DNA of 32,987 nucleotides from Chitinophagaceae bacterium (GTDB taxonomy: Bacteria > Bacteroidota > Bacteroidia > Chitinophagales > Chitinophagaceae): positions 1 through 32,987 of the forward strand of contig SCQT01000003.1 in NCBI GenBank assembly GCA_004322015.1. Reading direction: 5' to 3'. The notes below the pieces were generated by a model. It was not told the DNA's origin, ran no database searches, and worked only from the letters and a program-made list of their open reading frames with translations. How positions within the stretch are numbered: position 1 is the first letter of the stretch; every line of letters begins with the position of its first letter. Of this stretch, positions 19,339-26,602 are shown in pieces. Made by a program: the position numbers and the translations under genes.

Positions 19339-21054
19339 ATGGGAGAAAAGGACTTAAGAAGCCGTAATTGGTTTGGTAGAAAAGGGAAGGATGGTTTCAT
19401 ATATCGTGCTTGGGTGAAGAACCAGGGGTTCCCTGATTATGAGTTTAATGACAAGCCGGTCATAGGTATTTGTAATACATGGAGTGAATTAGCACCCTGT
19501 AACGCACATTTCAGGGAATTAGCGGAGTCCGTTAAACATGGAATTTGGGAAGCCGGCGGCTTTCCATTGGAATTCCCAGTCATGTCTTTGGGAGAAACGC
19601 TAATGAAGCCAACAGCAATGTTGTACCGGAATTTAGTCAGCATGGATGTGGAGGAATCTATAAGAGCTAATCCCCTGGATGGGGTAGTGCTTCTCTGCGG
19701 CTGTGATAAAACGACCCCTGCATTAGTGATGGGTGCATGTAGTGTAGATATTCCAGCCCTTGTTGTATCAGGAGGAGCTATGTTGACCGGGCGATACCGG
19801 GGTAAAAGTATCGGGACGAGCGACGTATGGCGCTATCATGATGAGGTTCGTGAAGGCAGGCTGAAACAGGAGGAACTTAGTACCATAGAAGCAGCTATGT
19901 GCAGAAGTTGCGGACATTGTGCAGTGATGGGAACTGCCTCTTCCATGGCATGTATGGTGGAGTCTCTGGGGCTTTCACTTCCGGGGAATGCAGCCATACC
20001 GGCTGCAGATTCAAGACGTAAGACCTTGGCACATCTCTCGGGGGTACGGATAGTTGAAATGGTAAAGGAGAATATGAAGCCATCAGACATTCTTACCCGT
20101 AAAGCCTTCGAAAATGCTATTAAAGTCAATACCGCCATAGGCGGCTCTACTAACTTTGCTATACATTTATTAGCCATTGCAGGGAGAGCTGGGGTACCGC
20201 TTACTCTGGACGATATGGATCATTTGTCTGCCGGTATTCCATTGATCGTTAACCTCCAACCTTCAGGGGAATATTTCATGGAAGATTTATTTTATGCAGG
20301 AGGTCTGCCGGCGGTATTAAAGGAGTTGGATTCGATATTACACCGCGATTGTATGACCGTAAATGGTAAGACAATTCAGGAAAATTATAAAGATGCTGAA
20401 AATTATGACAAAGAAGTGATTGCTTCTTTAGATCAGCCATTTAATAAAGTGTCCGGATTGGGTGTATTAAAAGGTAATTTGTGTGAAGATGGTGCAGTAA
20501 TTAAATTATCGGCAGCAAGCCCTCATTTAATGAGGCATACGGGAAAGGCAGTTGTATTTGAAAATATCGAAGATTATAAAGCAAGGATTGATAGTGATGA
20601 GCTGGAGGTTGATGAGAATAGTATTCTTGTATTAAAAAATGTGGGCCCCAAAGGCTATCCGGGTATGCCTGAAGTAGGTAATATGGGATTACCTAAAAAA
20701 CTTCTTAATAGAGGAATAACCGACATGGTAAGGGTCTCTGACGGAAGAATGAGCGGAACTGCCTTTGGAACAGTGGTATTACATGTGTCGCCGGAAGCTG
20801 CCATAGGAGGTATTTTTGCCTTAGTGAAAACGGGAGATACAATATCCCTTGATGTTCCTAAGCGTTCCCTGATGTTGAACGTCAGCAAGGAAGAATTGGC
20901 TGAAAGAAAAAAAGAGCTTAAACTCTCATTACCGAGTGTGAACAGAGGGTATGTCGGCCTGTACATTGACCATGTCCTCCAGGCAAACGAAGGAGCTGAT
21001 ATGGATTTTCTAAGAGGAAAATCAGGTAGTCAGGTAGCCAGAGATTCTCATTGA
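19339..21054 (+). CDS. IlvD/Edd-family sugar-acid dehydratase
   Basis: Iron-sulfur dehydratase of 571 residues that removes water from a sugar acid to give a 2-keto-3-deoxy acid. The probable cluster cysteines are C45 (GICNTW), C122 (GCDKTTPA) and C194 (CGHCAVMGTASSM). The conserved PAADSRRK and KVNTAIGGSTN blocks follow, and the C-terminal swivel domain has GPKGYPGMPEVGNM and DGRMSGTAFG. The length and motifs fit the sugar-acid branch (L-arabinonate/D-xylonate/fuconate-type dehydratases) better than dihydroxyacid dehydratase IlvD of branched-chain amino-acid synthesis. It starts 23 nt after the rhamnosidase and precedes a lactonase, so the substrate is probably the aldonate of the released sugar. 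L-rhamnonate is usually handled by enolase-superfamily dehydratases, so the exact sugar acid is open. Confidence 0.88.
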   Translation: MGEKDLRSRNWFGRKGKDGFIYRAWVKNQGFPDYEFNDKPVIGICNTWSELAPCNAHFRELAESVKHGIWEAGGFPLEFPVMSLGETLMKPTAMLYRNLVSMDVEESIRANPLDGVVLLCGCDKTTPALVMGACSVDIPALVVSGGAMLTGRYRGKSIGTSDVWRYHDEVREGRLKQEELSTIEAAMCRSCGHCAVMGTASSMACMVESLGLSLPGNAAIPAADSRRKTLAHLSGVRIVEMVKENMKPSDILTRKAFENAIKVNTAIGGSTNFAIHLLAIAGRAGVPLTLDDMDHLSAGIPLIVNLQPSGEYFMEDLFYAGGLPAVLKELDSILHRDCMTVNGKTIQENYKDAENYDKEVIASLDQPFNKVSGLGVLKGNLCEDGAVIKLSAASPHLMRHTGKAVVFENIEDYKARIDSDELEVDENSILVLKNVGPKGYPGMPEVGNMGLPKKLLNRGITDMVRVSDGRMSGTAFGTVVLHVSPEAAIGGIFALVKTGDTISLDVPKRSLMLNVSKEELAERKKELKLSLPSVNRGYVGLYIDHVLQANEGADMDFLRGKSGSQVARDSH

Positions 21055-21121
21055 TTACCAATAAATTCAATGAGCCGAAAGGATTTTGTTGAGTATATAA
21101 TGTAGTGAATAACTAATAATA

Positions 21122-22012
21122 ATGATTGTTTCGAATTTAGATATACATACGGTTACCAATCATCGCTGCTTACTTGGTGAAGGAGTGGTGTGGGATGGCA
21201 TGGGAAAAACAGTGTCCTGGATAGATATTGAAAGAGGTAAAATTCATGAATATTCAACGATCCGGAAGAGTCATCGAACGATTAAGGTGAATCAGAAGAT
21301 TGGCTCTATTTCTTATACCACCAAAGGTAATTATGTGGCAGCTATGCAAAATGGTTTTGGGATTATTTATCGAGCGAGTGGAAAGATTAAGATGATCGCC
21401 AACCCTGAATCAGATTTACCCAATAATCGCTTTAATGATGGCAAATGTGATCCAGCGGGAAGATTCTGGGCTGGTACAATGTCTCTTAATGAGGAACCTA
21501 ATCGGGGAAGCGTTTATGTTTTAGATAAGAACCTGTCAATAACTAAAATGATAAGTGGAACAACTATTTCAAACGGAATGGCTTGGGACATTAATCGAAA
21601 GAAGTTTTATTTTGTTGACACGCCCACATTTACCATTGCTTCTTATGATTGTGATACAAACACTTCACAGATTACCGGTAAAGAGATTGCAGTGAAAATC
21701 CCTGCGAAAGAAGGAAGTCCTGATGGAATGACTATTGATAAGGAAGGAATGCTTTGGGTTGCACACTGGGATGGATGGCAGGTTGCAAGGTGGAATCCGC
21801 TTAATGGGCAGAAAATTGGAGAGATCAGATTACCTGTGTCCAGAGTTACCTCTTGTACATTTGGGGGGGATAATATGGATAGCTTATATATAACATCGGC
21901 AAAAATAGGGCTTAGTAAAAATGAATTAGGGAGCCAACCTTTAGCAGGAGCTCTGTTTGTAGTTAAAAATTGTGGGTATAGAGGATTACCTATTTCCAAA
22001 TTTACCGAATAA
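21122..22012 (+). CDS. SMP-30/gluconolactonase-family sugar lactonase
   Basis: Cytoplasmic six-bladed propeller lactonase of 296 residues that opens an aldonolactone to the acid with one divalent metal. Metal-site residues are in place: E20 (LLGEGVVWD), N105 in NNRFNDGKCDPAGRFWAGTM, N151 (TTISNGMAWD) and D201 (GSPDGMTID). These positions are close to those of SMP-30 (E18, N103, N154, D204). It starts 67 nt after the dehydratase. With the SDR genes it gives the expected order of an oxidative pathway: dehydrogenase, lactonase, dehydratase. No signal peptide is present. Confidence 0.9.
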   Translation: MIVSNLDIHTVTNHRCLLGEGVVWDGMGKTVSWIDIERGKIHEYSTIRKSHRTIKVNQKIGSISYTTKGNYVAAMQNGFGIIYRASGKIKMIANPESDLPNNRFNDGKCDPAGRFWAGTMSLNEEPNRGSVYVLDKNLSITKMISGTTISNGMAWDINRKKFYFVDTPTFTIASYDCDTNTSQITGKEIAVKIPAKEGSPDGMTIDKEGMLWVAHWDGWQVARWNPLNGQKIGEIRLPVSRVTSCTFGGDNMDSLYITSAKIGLSKNELGSQPLAGALFVVKNCGYRGLPISKFTE

Positions 22013-22059
22013 GGTCTATGAGCGGGATGTTTGAATAATTATATTAATAAAAAAGCGAA

Positions 22060-22817
22060 ATGACAATGGCAAGATTCGAAAAACAAGTGGCAATTATTTC
22101 AGGCGGAGCGGATGGTTTAGGTAAAGGAATAGCACATCGCATTGCTTCAGAAAGAGGGATAGTGGTATTGTTAGACAAAAATGGATCTCTATTGCAAAAA
22201 ACGATTAGAAGTTTCAGTGATAACGGTTATACTGTGAGGGGCTATGAAATGGACGTTTCATTAGAAAAGGATGTTCAGCAAACAATTCAAAAAGTATTGG
22301 ATGAATTCGGAAAGGTGGATATTATGGTTAATTCGGCGGGATTGTGGGGCCGACAAATACGAAAATTACTGACTATGAAGTGGAAAAGTATGATGAAATA
22401 TACAGGATAAATCTAAGAGGATCATTCTTAATGACTAAGTATGCCGTAAAAGCAATGGAAAAAAATAACTATGGACGCATTTTACTTTTAGCGTCAATTG
22501 CCGGAAAAGAAGGTAACCCTTTTATGGCAGGTTATTCTTCAATGAAGGCGGGGGTCATAGGATTAGTAAAAGGTGTGGGTAAGGAATATGCGGAGACAGG
22601 TATAACGGTAAATGGACTGGCTCCCGCTGTTATAAGAACAGCCATGAATGAGAATACCGCTCCGGAACAATTAGCCTATATGGCGGCTAAGATACCCATG
22701 AAGCGGCTGGGCACTATTGAAGAAGTAGCATCCATTGCCGCCTGGATTGTATCAAAAGAATCCAGTTTTAACACCGGTTTTATATTTGACATATCAGGAG
22801 GCAGGGCTACTTATTGA
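22060..22817 (+). pseudogene. SDR-family sugar dehydrogenase, interrupted by a frameshift
   Basis: Short-chain dehydrogenase that would be 252 residues if one base were restored. The first frame (22060 to about 22349) has the cofactor motif ISGGADGLGKGIA and VDIMVNSAGLWG. The second (about 22350-22817) continues with PTNTKITDYEVEKYDEIY and holds the catalytic serine in LLASIAG, YSSMK as the YxxxK pair, and GFIFDISGGRATY at the end. The break is at the run GGGG, 22346-22349, where a fifth G would give WGPTNT in one frame. The rest shows no decay, so it may be a sequencing error, slippage or a very recent mutation. As the sugar-1-dehydrogenase candidate it would feed the lactonase next to it. 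ATG 22066 is an alternative start. Confidence 0.85.
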
Positions 22818-22839
22818 TTAAAACTGAAATAATTTTACT

Positions 22840-23592
22840 ATGGCAAAAAGGGTCATCATATTGGGAGGGTCTTCAGGAATTGGAGAGGCTACGGCCAAGC
22901 GATTTGCCGGTGAGGGATGGCAAGTATTAATAGCTTCACCGGATTTAGGAAAATGTATGGAGGTAATGAATAAACTGGAGGGTAACAATCATGTAGTGTA
23001 TTCACTGGATATTCGTGATGATAAGCAGGTCGAAGGATTACATCAAATCGTCAAAGCCCAATTTGGGAGTTTTGATGTATTGATAAACAGTATAGGAATA
23101 TCACAGCATCTTGCGCTTATTGAATCGGACTTTTCATTGTGGGACAGCTCCTTACAGATAATGTTGTACGGGTCAGTAAAAGCTTGTAGGGCATTAGTAC
23201 CGTTGATAAACAGCGGCGGCAGGATTATTCATATTACTTCCATCCATTCTCAACGAGTAGCCAAAGGGAGCTCTGCATACGGAATGGCAAAGGCTGCTAT
23301 CGCTCAACTTACCCGTTCTCTTGCAATAGAATTGGCGCCCCGTAACATCCTTGCAAACGCTATTGCTCCGGGATTTATTGAGACCCCTATGTCGGTTAAA
23401 GAAGACGGCAAAAATGAACTTGATTCAGATTGGTTCAAGGATAATTATATCAAAGGAGATCATCTTCCTCTGAAGAGGGCGGGAAAGCCGGAAGAAGTGG
23501 CGGGAGTGGCCTGGTTTCTTGCCGGTCCCGACGCAACCTATATAACCGGTTCTGTAATTACAATTGACGGAGGATTGACTATAACTTTTTGA
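22840..23592 (+). CDS. SDR-family oxidoreductase
   Basis: Classical short-chain dehydrogenase/reductase of 250 residues, cytoplasmic, NAD(P)-dependent. LGGSSGIGEATAKRFA is the nucleotide-binding motif, VLINSIGI stands for the NAG segment, HITSIHS gives the catalytic serine and AYGMAK the Y/K pair. It ends in GSVITIDGGLTI. It begins 22 nt after the frameshifted SDR and is the last gene of the sugar region. Two SDRs beside one lactonase and one dehydratase suggest two oxidation steps, for example sugar to lactone and later oxidation of a 2-keto-3-deoxy acid. Alternatively this copy could replace the damaged one. Which substrate belongs to which SDR cannot be read from sequence. Confidence 0.9.
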   Translation: MAKRVIILGGSSGIGEATAKRFAGEGWQVLIASPDLGKCMEVMNKLEGNNHVVYSLDIRDDKQVEGLHQIVKAQFGSFDVLINSIGISQHLALIESDFSLWDSSLQIMLYGSVKACRALVPLINSGGRIIHITSIHSQRVAKGSSAYGMAKAAIAQLTRSLAIELAPRNILANAIAPGFIETPMSVKEDGKNELDSDWFKDNYIKGDHLPLKRAGKPEEVAGVAWFLAGPDATYITGSVITIDGGLTITF

Positions 23593-23756
23593 GCAAGATA
23601 CCTTTTATCCAACTTGTCGCATCCTGAGCTGTTCTTCTAAATAGGGAGATTTACAATCTATTTTCTGAGGCCGGTACATTGTACATTTATTCATTTTGTC
23701 CAAAACGACCCCTTATATTGTCTTTTTTACACCTCCCTGACCCCCTTAAGGTCATT

Positions 23757-23764
23757 TATCTTTG
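23757..23764 (+). promoter_or_regulatory. Bacteroidota-type -7 promoter element (TATCTTTG)
   Basis: TATCTTTG fits the TAnnTTTG consensus of Bacteroidota housekeeping promoters. It lies 34 nt upstream of ATG 23798, in the gap that follows the sugar region, and so probably starts a new transcription unit for the SRPBCC and NTF2-like genes. The -33 element is not clear. The same spot argues that the upstream in-frame TTG at 23762 is not the start codon. Confidence 0.6.
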
Positions 23765-23797
23765 TGTAGTCATTTTCAGACTTCTAAAATTTATAAC

Positions 23798-24265
23798 ATG
23801 AAAAGCACCATGATTAAAAACGATTATCACAGCATCATCTCTGCTAATGTGAGCGCTGAAAAAGCATTCCATGCCATCAACAAAGTCTCAGACTGGTGGG
23901 CGTCAAATATCAACGGTAAATCGGAAAAGCTGCATGACATTTTCCGGGTAAACTTCGGAAAGACTTATGTGGAATTCAGGATCACCGAAATGATCCCCAA
24001 CAAAAAAGTGGTGTGGTTAGTCACCGACTGTCATCTGGATTGGATTCATGATAAAAAAGAATGGAAAGGAACCAGTATGATATTTGATATTACATCCAAA
24101 GGAAACGCTACTCGCGTGGATGTAACTCATGCTGGTCTCGTTCCGGAAATTGAATGTTATAATGATTGCATAAAAGGTTGGGATTTTTATATCAAAGACA
24201 GCTTATATCATTACCTGACTGAGGGAAAAGGGAAACCTGAGTCCATAGGCAGAAATAGTAACTAA
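23798..24265 (+). CDS. SRPBCC/AHSA1-family protein
   Basis: Small cytoplasmic protein of 155 residues with the START/Bet v 1-like (SRPBCC) pattern: NVSAEKAFHAINKVSDWWA for the first strand-helix part, then EFRITEMIPNKKVVWLVTD and a C-terminal helix near WDFYIKDSLYHYLTEGKG. ATG 23798 is chosen because a promoter element overlaps the earlier TTG. Members of this fold bind hydrophobic ligands, and many are uncharacterised. It is a close paralogue of the gene at 25690-26133, sharing NKKVVW, VTDC, DKKEW and GLVP-IECY. The two copies flank the NTF2-like and TfoX genes, which suggests a local duplication. Function unknown. Confidence 0.85.
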   Translation: MKSTMIKNDYHSIISANVSAEKAFHAINKVSDWWASNINGKSEKLHDIFRVNFGKTYVEFRITEMIPNKKVVWLVTDCHLDWIHDKKEWKGTSMIFDITSKGNATRVDVTHAGLVPEIECYNDCIKGWDFYIKDSLYHYLTEGKGKPESIGRNSN

Positions 24266-24291
24266 TCATATAAAATTAAAAATCAAAAAAC

Positions 24292-24660
24292 ATGGAAACA
24301 AAAGAATTATTGGAAGCGTATTATAACGGGCTAAACCAAAAGCACGGATGGGATTCCGTTATTGCAGATGATTTCCAATTCATCGGCGGGGACATGACCA
24401 AACCAGAACCTGTAGTCGGAAAACAAGCCTATATTGAGATCCTTAACCGTTTCAGCAGGCTTTTTAAAACCATGCGCATCAAAGAAATGATCATTGATGA
24501 AGATAAGGCATTTGTCTGTGCCAATTATGATTATGTTTTTCCAAATGGGAAAACCATCAATGGAAATGTATCAGAATGGTGGAAAGTAAAGAATGGGAAG
24601 CTGAATGAATTAACGATATTCTTTGATACTCTTTCATTTCAAAATCTGCTTACTCATTAA
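24292..24660 (+). CDS. NTF2-like (SnoaL/ketosteroid-isomerase fold) protein
   Basis: Protein of 122 residues with the cone-shaped NTF2/SnoaL pattern: helical start KELLEAYYNGL, DDFQFIGGDM, VGKQAYIEILNRF, then strands ending in GKTINGNVSEWWKVKNGKL and LTIFFDT. Such proteins bind or isomerise small molecules, and many are of unknown function. It follows the SRPBCC gene after 26 nt and probably shares its transcript. A decayed relative lies directly downstream. Confidence 0.8.
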   Translation: METKELLEAYYNGLNQKHGWDSVIADDFQFIGGDMTKPEPVVGKQAYIEILNRFSRLFKTMRIKEMIIDEDKAFVCANYDYVFPNGKTINGNVSEWWKVKNGKLNELTIFFDTLSFQNLLTH

Positions 24661-24671
24661 AACATTCCAAA

Positions 24672-24897
24672 ATGAAACCACGTGGAATTGCCAAGTAATT
24701 TGCGGACGGAAGCCTGACCTGCTCTCTATTCAGTAGAATTAACGACGCCTTCCGGCACAAAAGCAGGCTTTTAATTAGCAGATTATATCGAAGTAAATGA
24801 TTCCGTCGTAGTAAGTGAAATAGTGTATTTTTTTGATCCGGTGGCATTTGCCAAAGTAATGAGTTTTATGCAAGATTATATGAAAAAATATTCCTGA
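24672..24897 (+). pseudogene. Decayed NTF2/SnoaL-like gene remnant
   Basis: The frame from 24718 to 24897 reads YSVELTTPSGTKAGF, then a stop (TAA at 24766-24768), then LADYIEVNDSVVVSEIVYFF and DPVAFAKVMSFMQ, ending in a TGA. The order (TxxSGxK, DYIEV, FFDPVAF) is the C-terminal half of SnoaL-like proteins and parallels the tail of the intact neighbour (IFFDTLSFQ). Upstream, ATG 24672 opens a different frame with an early stop (MKPRGIAK-stop-FADGS). The gene has therefore lost frame and gained stops. The intact TfoX gene begins immediately after the remnant. Confidence 0.65.
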
Positions 24898-24898
24898 T

Positions 24899-25396
24899 AT
24901 GGCGGTTGATGAAAAATTAACCGGACGCGTTAGAGATGCATTGTCCCATTTGCCGAATGTGGAAGAAAAGAAAATGTTCAGAGGCATTACCTTTTTGGTG
25001 AATAGTAAAATGTGTGTCAGCGTCAGTGATGACCACATAATGGTTCGCTTTGATCCTGCTATGCATGAAAAGATATTAAAGGCAAATGACTGTCAGGATG
25101 TTGAACCCAGATTTTGCTACAGCAAAATCTCTGCGGAGCAGCGACGAAAAATTAGCTTTTTAGCTAATTTTTGTCGGGGTCAACCTCGACATTCTGGCAA
25201 AAAGCCGGAATCGTCGGCCCGAAGGGCAAATTTTGCAGCTAACTGCAAAATTTGGGTTGAAATGGGTAAACGAAAATATAAAGGGTATGTGTATGTAAAT
25301 GAAAATGCCATTCCGTTTAAAAAAGATCTCGATTATTGGATCAGACTTGCCCTGAGCTTTAATGAAAAGATCCGTTTTAAAAATACCGAAAAATAG
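24899..25396 (+). CDS. TfoX N-terminal-domain protein carrying an in-frame palindromic insertion
   Basis: 165-residue open frame. Residues 1-68 read as the start of a TfoX/Sxy N-terminal domain (LSHLPNVEEKKMFRGITFLV, then MCVSVSDDHIMVRF), and residues from about 121 complete it (MGKRKYKGYVYVNENA, DYWIRLALSF). Between them are about 52 residues rich in Arg, Lys and Ser with no relation to the domain. These are encoded by a structured DNA element flanked by the direct repeat GTTGAA. Removing one repeat copy plus the element (156 nt, 52 codons) restores the compact domain of about 113 residues, with CQDVE joined to MGKRK. The family is named after a competence regulator, but stand-alone N-terminal domains have unknown roles. 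The host gene stays open; whether the protein still folds is unknown. Confidence 0.8.
   Translation: MAVDEKLTGRVRDALSHLPNVEEKKMFRGITFLVNSKMCVSVSDDHIMVRFDPAMHEKILKANDCQDVEPRFCYSKISAEQRRKISFLANFCRGQPRHSGKKPESSARRANFAANCKIWVEMGKRKYKGYVYVNENAIPFKKDLDYWIRLALSFNEKIRFKNTEK
25100..25261. mobile_element. Palindromic MITE-like element with 6-bp target duplication, inserted in frame
   Basis: GTTGAA occurs at 25100-25105 and 25256-25261 and brackets 150 bp that begins CCCAGATTTTGC and ends GCAAAATTTGGG, a 12-bp terminal inverted repeat with one mismatch. Inside are consecutive stems: 25109-25130 (10 bp, perfect, loop AC); 25131-25141 (4 bp); 25142-25176 (15 bp with one bulged G, loop TTTT); 25191-25211 (8 bp with one G-T pair); 25217-25227 (4 bp); and 25227-25254 (12 bp, perfect, loop CTAA). 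No transposase fits in it, so it would need to be moved in trans. Insert plus duplication is 156 bp, a multiple of three, with no stop in the host frame. Confidence 0.75.
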
Positions 25397-25532
25397 CCTT
25401 AGTAGAGAAGAAGGATAAAATAATGAAAACCTTATTACCTTCTCTGTTCGTTATAATAGGGTTGGACCTTTCAGTTTGCAGATGATAAGGTAATAAGGTT
25501 AAACTACCGGGAAATAATTTTCTGTACTAAGG
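25397..25532. repeat. 136-bp nested inverted repeat after the TfoX gene
   Basis: The outer arms CCTTAGTAGAGAA (25397-25409) and TTCTGTACTAAGG (25520-25532) pair with one mismatch. The inner arms AACCTTATTACCTT (25428-25441) and AAGGTAATAAGGTT (25487-25500) pair perfectly over 14 bp. The left arm can alternatively fold on itself, AGAGAAG (25403-25409) with CTTCTCT (25439-25445). It starts immediately after the TfoX stop codon. It may be a second small non-autonomous element, or a structured transcript end or attenuator. No clear target duplication is visible, and it does not share the arms of the element inside TfoX. Confidence 0.65.
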
Positions 25533-25574
25533 TCAGATTAGGAAAGGAAAAATGAGAGGATATCTCCGGAAGAG

Positions 25575-25582
25575 TATTTTTG
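25575..25582 (+). promoter_or_regulatory. Candidate Bacteroidota -7 element (TATTTTTG)
   Basis: TATTTTTG matches TAnnTTTG and lies 108 nt before ATG 25690. It follows the nested inverted repeat, so the SRPBCC genes downstream may form their own transcription unit. The region is T-rich, which raises the chance of a random match, and no firm -33 element is seen. Confidence 0.4.
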
Positions 25583-25689
25583 TTTATTTTTCCTTCCCAA
25601 TCCCAAAGGTTCGGGACGCAAAGCAAAGGAAGCTTTTAGATGTCCTTTTGATTACAGACTTGAATTTTTTAAATAAAAATCGAAACCAC

Positions 25690-26133
25690 ATGAAAAACAA
25701 AAATTATCACAGAACCATCACAGTCAATGCTTCTCCGGATGAAGCCATGAAAAAGATCAGCAAGGTAAATCTTTGGTGGAAAAAAGATTTTTCAGGCAGC
25801 GCCGAAAAATTGAATGATAAGTTTACCGTACTATTTGATAAGGAAGGGATAGCCTTTGTAAATTTTCGGGTGAGTGAATTAGAACCAAATAAAAAAGTAG
25901 TCTGGGAAGTAACCGATTGTTCCCTTCCCTGGTTGAACGACAAAAAAGAATGGAACGATACGGAAGTTACGTTTGAAATCTCATCAGTAAATGATCAAAC
26001 CCACATTGATTTCATCCACATCGGATTAGTTCCGGGAATTGAATGTTATGAGGTCTGCGAAAAGGGATGGGATGGTCATGTTACCAATAGCTTGGTAAAA
26101 TTTATGAATGAGGGAGTAGGGCTGCCTCAATAG
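25690..26133 (+). CDS. SRPBCC/AHSA1-family protein (paralogue of 23798-24265)
   Basis: 147-residue Bet v 1-like protein from ATG 25690. An earlier in-frame ATG at 25552 would add 46 residues unlike the family and would place the start in the leader, upstream of the candidate promoter. It shows NASPDEAMKKISKVNLWWKK, FRVSELEPNKKVVWEVTDC, NDKKEW and HIGLVPGIECYEVC, matching the gene at 23798 block by block. This is a clear tandem-duplication pair separated by about 1.4 kb. Ligand unknown. Confidence 0.85.
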   Translation: MKNKNYHRTITVNASPDEAMKKISKVNLWWKKDFSGSAEKLNDKFTVLFDKEGIAFVNFRVSELEPNKKVVWEVTDCSLPWLNDKKEWNDTEVTFEISSVNDQTHIDFIHIGLVPGIECYEVCEKGWDGHVTNSLVKFMNEGVGLPQ

Positions 26134-26157
26134 AAATTAAAAAGCATAAAAATCAAA

Positions 26158-26574
26158 ATGAAAACAATCAATCAAAAAATAGAATTTAAAGATGCAAGGG
26201 CAGGTGATTTATTTGATATGTTTCTAAACTCAAAGCATCATTCAGCCATCAGAGGAGGGATTGAGGTTAAAATACAACCAACAGAAGGTACAGCATGGAT
26301 TATAGATAACGGGCATCTTTACGGGAAAGTGTTGGAAATAGTTCCCGGGAAACTGATCGTGCTGCGGTGGCGCAGTGCGGCTTCAACACCCACACCGGAT
26401 GATTTAGATATGATAGTGGTGCTACGTTTTGAACAAAATGGAGATGATGCTTTAATCGAACTTACTCATTGCAATGTTCCTGATGGCAGATATGATATCA
26501 TTAACCGGAGTTGGTATGAGCGGTATTGGGAGCCATGGAAGAAATATGTACAAGTTCAATATTCAAATCAATAA
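26158..26574 (+). CDS. SRPBCC/AHSA1-family protein
   Basis: 138-residue protein with the shorter AHSA1 pattern: a helix with DLFDMFLNSKHHSAI, GTAWIIDNGHLYGKVLEIVP, LIVLRWRSA, and a C-terminal helix ending in YERYWEPWKKYVQ. It starts 24 nt after the paralogous SRPBCC gene, so they are probably co-transcribed, but it is only distantly related to it. The fold usually binds a hydrophobic ligand, and the family name derives from the Hsp90 co-chaperone Aha1. No specific role can be given. Confidence 0.83.
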   Translation: MKTINQKIEFKDARAGDLFDMFLNSKHHSAIRGGIEVKIQPTEGTAWIIDNGHLYGKVLEIVPGKLIVLRWRSAASTPTPDDLDMIVVLRFEQNGDDALIELTHCNVPDGRYDIINRSWYERYWEPWKKYVQVQYSNQ

Positions 26575-26602
26575 AGATATTTCACTCTAAGAAGTACCTG
26601 TT

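Noticed and set aside
131-23592. Sulfoquinovose pathway
   Set aside because: Isomerase/kinase/aldolase and SDR/lactonase/dehydratase sets both occur in sulfosugar pathways, but no sulfoquinovosidase, sulfonate transporter or sulfonate-specific enzyme is seen. The GH78 signature points to rhamnose-like sugars.
25100-25261. Integron attC recombination site
   Set aside because: The hairpins and a GTTRRRY-like GTTGAAC suggested it, but the matching RYYYAAC end and the paired R/L boxes are absent, and there is no integrase or cassette array.
25100-25261. CRISPR array
   Set aside because: The palindromes differ from each other and are not evenly spaced by unique spacers, and no cas gene is near.
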